Shown here piece after piece: positions 60,400-64,000 of a DNA stretch of 64,000 nt. Source of the DNA: Oceanimonas sp. GK1. Lineage in GTDB: Bacteria; Pseudomonadota; Gammaproteobacteria; Enterobacterales; Aeromonadaceae. The first letter of the stretch is position 1, and every line of letters begins with the position of its first letter. The stretch lies in NCBI RefSeq assembly GCF_000243075.1, contig NC_016745.1, forward strand, positions 2,745,001-2,809,000. Direction: 5' to 3'. The position numbers were made by a program, and so were the translations under genes. The notes under the pieces are model-generated. The model saw nothing but the letters and a program-made list of their open reading frames with translations, ran no database searches and had not been told where the DNA came from.

Positions 60400-61191
60400 T
60401 TATTCTTCCTGTAAGCTTGCGCACAGCTGTACAATAAACTCCCGCACAAACACGGCCATTACCGCCAGCATGGCGCCCAGCACCAGGCCCAGCGCCAGCA
60501 CCAGTGCTTTGCTGGTGCCTTTGGGTTGCAGGCTCTGGTTGGCAATGGCGGAGATGCTGCCCGGTTGAAAGCTGTTAACCTGCCCCTGCAGGTCGTTAAT
60601 TGTGCTGGTGTAGCTGGCAATCAGCTCGCCGGTTTTGGCCAGTTCGGCATTATTGACCAGGTCAATCTGCGCTTTGGCAGCATCTATTTGTTGCTGCAGC
60701 AACTCTGTGCGGCGGTGAATATTGGCGTTTTGCTCTGCCTTCAGCCGTTCGGCTATGGCTCCATGCAGCTCTTGCACCAGGGGCTCTGCGTCTTCTGTGG
60801 TTTGGCTGGTAATGGTGATCAGGCTGGAGTCGCGCGGATTGCTGATGTTGAGTTTGAAGGGCACGGCTTCAAGCTGGTGGCGCGGTAAAAACTCACGCAC
60901 CACGGCAGGAATGTAAAGGCTGTTTACCTTGGTCTGCAGGCCGGCGGCGCTTTCCAGCGTTTGGCCTGCGCTGCTTTCTGCCATGGTGTAAATGGTGGTG
61001 TATTCGTATTTTTGCGGCAGCATAAAGGCCACTACGGCGGCGGCAGCCAGGGTGAGCATAAACACCAGCGCCAAGAGCCGGCGGCGTTTGATCAAGGTTT
61101 TGGCGATGTCGACGAGGGAGATTTCGTCGTTCTGGTAAGGATATGGGGGCAGTTGCGGAGAAGAAGGTGCATTTTGTGGTAACTGGCTCAT
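60400..61191 (-). CDS. wzz: O-antigen chain-length determinant Wzz
   Basis: 263 aa. An N-terminal cytoplasmic tail (Pro-rich), transmembrane helix at about 38-57, a periplasmic helical region with the long coiled helix (about 150-195), and transmembrane helix 2 at about 228-250, preceded by a Pro-Lys-Gly stretch (QPKGTSKALVLAL). Typical Wzz/PCP topology. Sets the number of O-units made by Wzy. First gene of the operon, 46 bases after the ops element. Confidence 0.9.
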   Translation of the reverse strand: MSQLPQNAPSSPQLPPYPYQNDEISLVDIAKTLIKRRRLLALVFMLTLAAAAVVAFMLPQKYEYTTIYTMAESSAGQTLESAAGLQTKVNSLYIPAVVREFLPRHQLEAVPFKLNISNPRDSSLITITSQTTEDAEPLVQELHGAIAERLKAEQNANIHRRTELLQQQIDAAKAQIDLVNNAELAKTGELIASYTSTINDLQGQVNSFQPGSISAIANQSLQPKGTSKALVLALGLVLGAMLAVMAVFVREFIVQLCASLQEE

Positions 61192-61237
61192 TTTGCTCTG
61201 CTTTTTTGAGTTGGATTGGTTATAACTTTATAAAAAG

Positions 61238-61250
61238 GCACGCTACCGCC
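61238..61250 (-). promoter_or_regulatory. ops element (RfaH recruitment, JUMPstart core)
   Basis: GGCGGTAGCGTGC on the minus strand is identical to the E. coli ops core. It lies in the leader 46 bases before the wzz ATG. RfaH binds paused RNA polymerase at ops and prevents termination in long operons such as O-antigen clusters. Confidence 0.93.
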
Positions 61251-61396
61251 CAAAGGGTTGGTGCTGGCCTTTCCCCCACGGCCGGGCAGTGCGTAAATTT
61301 GCGTTTTGCAACAGCCGAAGGCCTGCAAAGTCGCAACATTCTAAGGGATTTGGTCAGGAGGTGAAACCTGCGGGTGGCAAGACGCCTCTGCGCTGC

Positions 61397-61471
61397 TGGA
61401 GCACACTGCATTTCGCGTGTTTGGAAAGCGCCCTCACGGGCGCTATTGCAGGCTAGCAACCTACGCTCCAC
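61397..61471. repeat. TGGAGCGC palindromic repeat element, degenerate copy 9
   Basis: Starts CTGGAGCACAC and ends GCAGGCTAGCAACCTACGCTCCA, with AGCGCCCTCACGGGCGCT between. Lies in the operon leader region. Confidence 0.75.
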
Positions 61472-61551
61472 TTCGCCCCCACAATTTCATTCGATCTTCC
61501 GCCCGGCCCGGTGCAGAATAAGGTAACTCACTCTGATATTAAGGATTTGTC

Positions 61552-61920
61552 ATGCGTGTTCTCGGTATGGCCCTGGTGGGCCTTGCTCTCTCCGGCTGCG
61601 CCAATATGGGGCTAGACAGCAATGTGTCGCCTGCCGGCATCAAGGACTATTACAAGGGCAACAATGTCAAACTCTATGGCCGCGATGAGCTGAAAGGGCT
61701 GAACTATGTCACCCTGGGGACGGTAGAAGGCGAGGCCTGCCAGGTGGAAGCCAGCGAGCCGCCGCCCAAGGATGCGGATGCCCGCGCCGACATTCGACGC
61801 CGCGCCGCCGACATGGGCGCCAACGGCATTTTGCTGGACCGCTGCATGCGTTTTACCGACATGCCCGGCTGCATAGAGCAGGTGCTGTGCAGCGGGCAGG
61901 CGTTGGTGGTAAACGAGTAA
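61552..61920 (+). CDS. rcsF: RcsF outer-membrane stress lipoprotein
   Basis: 122 aa. Lipobox LSGC with lipidated C16. Four further cysteines C63, C98, C107, C113 have exactly the spacing (35, 9, 6) of the disulfide-forming cysteines of E. coli RcsF. Senses envelope and LPS damage and signals to the Rcs phosphorelay. Gene order rcsF-trmO-proS as in E. coli. Confidence 0.92.
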   Translation: MRVLGMALVGLALSGCANMGLDSNVSPAGIKDYYKGNNVKLYGRDELKGLNYVTLGTVEGEACQVEASEPPPKDADARADIRRRAADMGANGILLDRCMRFTDMPGCIEQVLCSGQALVVNE

Positions 61921-61924
61921 TTTT

Positions 61925-61950
61925 GTAGGCCCCAATTTATTGGGGCAAAG
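61925..61950. terminator. Hairpin after rcsF (TGTAGGCCCC motif)
   Basis: GCCCCAA-TTTA-TTGGGGC is a perfect 7-bp stem 9 bases after the rcsF stop; no T-run on the plus strand. The TGTAGGCCCC start is shared with the element at 41846. Confidence 0.55.
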
Positions 61951-61958
61951 AGTATTGT

Positions 61959-62079
61959 TGGAGCGCGGGTATTATCCCCGGATGGGGATAGCTTGCTCGC
62001 ATTTCACGTCATTCCCGTGAAGGCGGGAATCCATTGTTGCCGCTTCGCGCCAAATTGCAGGCTAGCAGCCTGCGCTCCA
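61959..62079. repeat. TGGAGCGC palindromic repeat element, copy 10, with REP inside
   Basis: Left end TTGGAGCGCGGG and right end GCAGCCTGCGCTCCA; the middle contains a REP palindrome (ATTCCCGTGAAGGCGGGAAT at 62010), which also occurs beside copy 6. Confidence 0.85.
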
Positions 62080-62101
62080 ACGTTGTTAACCGGATATTCT
62101 C

Positions 62102-62806
62102 ATGACCAGTATCACGCTTGATCCCATCGGCATTATTCGCTCGCCCTATAAAGAGAAGTTTGCGGTGCCGCGCCAGCCGGGGCTGGTGAGCCGGGCCCGG
62201 GCAACCCTTGAGATGCTGCCGCCTTACAACGACCCCAGTGCCTTTCGGGGCCTTGGTGAATTCAGCCACTTATGGCTGGTGTTTGTGTTTCACCAGACCA
62301 TGGAACAGGGCTGGAAGCCGACCGTGCGCCCGCCCCGGTTGGGCGGCAACGAGCGGGTGGGTGTGTTTTCCACCCGCTCCACCTTTCGGCCCAACCCGCT
62401 GGGGCTCTCGGTGGTGGAGCTGCGCGACATGTGTAAAAGCGGCAACCGGGTATGGCTGGAGCTGGGCGGCGTGGATCTGGTCGACGGCACCCCCATCGTG
62501 GACATCAAACCCTATCTGCCTTGGGCCGACTCCGTGCCGCACGCCCATGGCGGCTTTGCCCCGGCGCCACCAGATCTGGGCATGGAAGTGATTTTCTCCC
62601 CCGAGGCAGAGCAAGCCTGTGCCCGCTCGGAAATCCCCGAGCTGAAGGAGTTCATTACCGAGGTACTGGTGCAGGATCCGCGCCCGGCTTATAAAAAAAC
62701 CGAGCAGAGCTGGCAGCAATATGGCGTGCGACTGTACGACTACAACGTGCGCTATGAGGTGTTTGGGCAACTGACCCGGGTATTGGCGCTGGAGCGTGGC
62801 GAGTAG
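62102..62806 (+). CDS. trmO: tRNA (adenine-N6)-methyltransferase TrmO (YaeB/TsaA)
   Basis: 234 aa. The YaeB-like barrel is evident: DPIGIIRSPYKEKFAVPRQP, GLGEFSHLWLVFVFH and GVFSTRSTFRPNPLGLSVVEL. Methylates t6A37 of tRNA-Thr using SAM. Full length, including the C-terminal domain (YNVRYEV). Confidence 0.93.
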   Translation: MTSITLDPIGIIRSPYKEKFAVPRQPGLVSRARATLEMLPPYNDPSAFRGLGEFSHLWLVFVFHQTMEQGWKPTVRPPRLGGNERVGVFSTRSTFRPNPLGLSVVELRDMCKSGNRVWLELGGVDLVDGTPIVDIKPYLPWADSVPHAHGGFAPAPPDLGMEVIFSPEAEQACARSEIPELKEFITEVLVQDPRPAYKKTEQSWQQYGVRLYDYNVRYEVFGQLTRVLALERGE

Positions 62807-62836
62807 CGCCAAGAAGCCACAACACCAGCGCTCCAC

Positions 62837-63259
62837 CTATTGTGCTAGTGCATCAATTCCCTTTCTGGCAAAGGCGAGCAGATCCTGATGGTAGCCGGAG
62901 AGAATCACGTCCTGCACTATTGCCGGATCCACTTCGAGGTAGTCATGTACCAGGGCATTTCTGAGGCCAATCACCTTGCGCCAGGGCGTTTCCCGGCTGA
63001 TTACACCTTTTTCAGACAGCCGGTTGAATGCCGTTAATGCCTCGTTGCTGGCCATTCCGGTTTCCTGCCTCGCCCAGTGCTTGGCAAGGCCGATGCACGA
63101 TTCAATTAATACCTGCAATGTTCGTTCTGCTGCCCGTTGTTCAAACCGGCTCCAGGGCCCTTGCTGCAAACGACATTTAAGCTCTTGCAGATCCAGCTCA
63201 CATTGATCAATGTGCTCTTTTTGAGCGCAGAGGTAGGCATTGGGTCCTTGATTACTCAT
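62837..63259 (-). CDS. HepT-like protein (DUF86), second MNT/HepT pair
   Basis: 140 aa, helical. The RNALVHDYLEVD segment gives the R-x4-H-x-Y motif of HepT RNase toxins. Overlaps its nucleotidyltransferase partner by 8 bases. Possible type VII toxin. Confidence 0.85.
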   Translation of the reverse strand: MSNQGPNAYLCAQKEHIDQCELDLQELKCRLQQGPWSRFEQRAAERTLQVLIESCIGLAKHWARQETGMASNEALTAFNRLSEKGVISRETPWRKVIGLRNALVHDYLEVDPAIVQDVILSGYHQDLLAFARKGIDALAQ

Positions 63260-63650
63260 TCATTCCTCCGGCCTTGTTCGCGTGAACATAATCCAGCTCC
63301 CACATGGAGTAAATACGCTGCTCAGCCTTCATTCGATGAGAGGGAGACTTGTTCAGCAATAATTTTCCCTCACTGAGTACATTCCAGCCAAGAGGCACCG
63401 GAGCAATGGCAAGGTCAATCACACTGATGGTGCCTTCTGGCATATTCAACCGGCATTGCCAGTCTATGGCCAGCTCTTCCGGCCGCAAACGCCGCTCCAG
63501 CGCGTTATCCAGCCAGTGGGTGAACACCACGGCCAGATCGTAGTCGCTGGTGTCATGGTTATCGCCACGAGCGCGGGAGCCATAAAGCCACAGTGCTGCT
63601 ATATCAGGGTGCTGCCGCGCCAGCTCAATGATGTTTTCAAGTTGCGTCAT
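63252..63650 (-). CDS. MntA-like nucleotidyltransferase, second pair
   Basis: 132 aa with [21 protein letters not shown] (GSx10DxD) near residues 23-42. Longer than the first pair's MNT protein, with a C-terminal extension ([14 protein letters not shown]). Probable antitoxin that AMPylates HepT, by family knowledge. Confidence 0.85.
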   Translation of the reverse strand: MTQLENIIELARQHPDIAALWLYGSRARGDNHDTSDYDLAVVFTHWLDNALERRLRPEELAIDWQCRLNMPEGTISVIDLAIAPVPLGWNVLSEGKLLLNKSPSHRMKAEQRIYSMWELDYVHANKAGGMNE

Positions 63651-63801
63651 ACCACTCCATTTTCGCTTTGCGACCCGTTTTATGCAGTATACAGAGTTGG
63701 TGATGCATTATCCCCTCACCCACAACAAGACTCTTCTGCCAACCTCCCCCCCCTGCTACAATTCGGGCTTTCACGGATTTCAAGCTACAAGGTTCCCGTT
63801 C

Positions 63802-64000
63802 ATGCGTACCAGCCAATACCTGCTTTCCACCCTTAAAGAAACCCCGAGCGATGCCGAAGTCATCAGCCACCAGCTGATGCTGCGCGCGGGCATGATCCGC
63901 AAGCTGGCTTCGGGCCTGTACACCTGGCTGCCCAGCGGCCTGCGGGTATTGAACAAGGTGGCCGCCATTGTGCGGGAAGAAATGAACCGGGCCGGCGCCA
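63802..64000 (+). CDS. proS: Prolyl-tRNA synthetase, N-terminal part
   Basis: The first 66 codons, cut by the window end. [40 protein letters not shown] matches the start of bacterial-type ProS; class II motif 1 begins at [14 protein letters not shown]. Follows trmO as in E. coli, but a second MNT/HepT pair has been inserted between them. A TACAAT -10-like hexamer is at about 63757. Confidence 0.95.
   Translation, partial: MRTSQYLLSTLKETPSDAEVISHQLMLRAGMIRKLASGLYTWLPSGLRVLNKVAAIVREEMNRAGA

Larger units (their letters stand above)
61192..61551. other. O-antigen operon promoter/leader region
   Basis: 360 bases between the divergent wzz and rcsF genes. Holds the ops element, a diverged TGGAGCGC repeat (61397-61471) and presumably the operon promoter on the minus strand (upstream of ops, above 61250). 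An 83-codon minus-strand ORF here overlaps repeat DNA and is not credible. Confidence 0.6.

Noticed and set aside
61220-61471. 83-codon minus-strand ORF upstream of wzz
   Set aside because: Overlaps the ops element and a palindromic repeat; composition is that of repeat DNA.

Overview
The window looks like chromosomal DNA of a marine or brackish gammaproteobacterium of the Aeromonadaceae type (Oceanimonas, Zobellella or Oceanisphaera-like). This is inferred from high GC, from the gene orders rcsF-trmO-proS and serA with a SIMPL-domain gene nearby, from a DUF3545 gene, and from a haem-fused NirK. No rRNA, tRNA or CRISPR array was seen.

Layout. 1-8945: metabolism (end of an SDR gene; YkvI-type transporter; SDR with a secreted serine hydrolase; Ca/Na antiporter; an omega-aminotransferase-mmsA operon divergent from a LysR regulator across a clear operator). 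8942-10264: a TTAGGGG heptad array containing an IS3-family insertion. 10453-13143: nitrite reduction (nirK fused to cytochrome c, nirV, a Sco copper chaperone). 13255-24135: housekeeping and sensing (yceH, YkgJ-like protein, chemoreceptor, isochorismatase-like hydrolase, alanine symporter, tal, DUF3545, ung, tesB, serA, SIMPL protein). A CRP site lies between the symporter and tal.

24262-35916: a compact biofilm locus on the minus strand, lapB-lapC-lapE-ompA-like-lapG-lapD, then a 968-aa adhesin with retention module, VWA and RTX parts, then a 163-aa orphan. ABC transporter, adaptor and outer-membrane channel should export the adhesin. The retention module should hold it at the surface, with LapD (c-di-GMP sensor) restraining LapG, the protease that releases it.

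36216-40180: O-antigen ligase, pgi and an MNT/HepT-like pair; 40346-41713: an MBL/beta-CASP nuclease. 42117-61191: one long minus-strand O-antigen operon: wzz, rmlB, rmlA, qdtA, qdtF, qdtB, wzx, a frameshifted glycosyltransferase, wzy, two glycosyltransferases, fnlA-fnlB-fnlC, an L-FucNAc-type glycosyltransferase, an epimerase, an initiating sugar transferase and wbpM. A perfect 13-base ops element lies 46 bases before wzz and a strong terminator lies beyond wbpM, so the operon should be RfaH-dependent. The predicted O-unit contains a 3-formamido-3,6-dideoxyhexose (Qui3NFo or Fuc3NFo), L-FucNAc and D-QuiNAc or D-FucNAc. 61552-64000: rcsF, trmO, a second MNT/HepT pair and the start of proS.

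Intergenic DNA is rich in small repeats: a roughly 95-base palindromic element with TGGAGCGC ends in about ten copies, REP-like hairpins, and G-rich heptad arrays. Two related repeats appear to have entered rmlB in frame.
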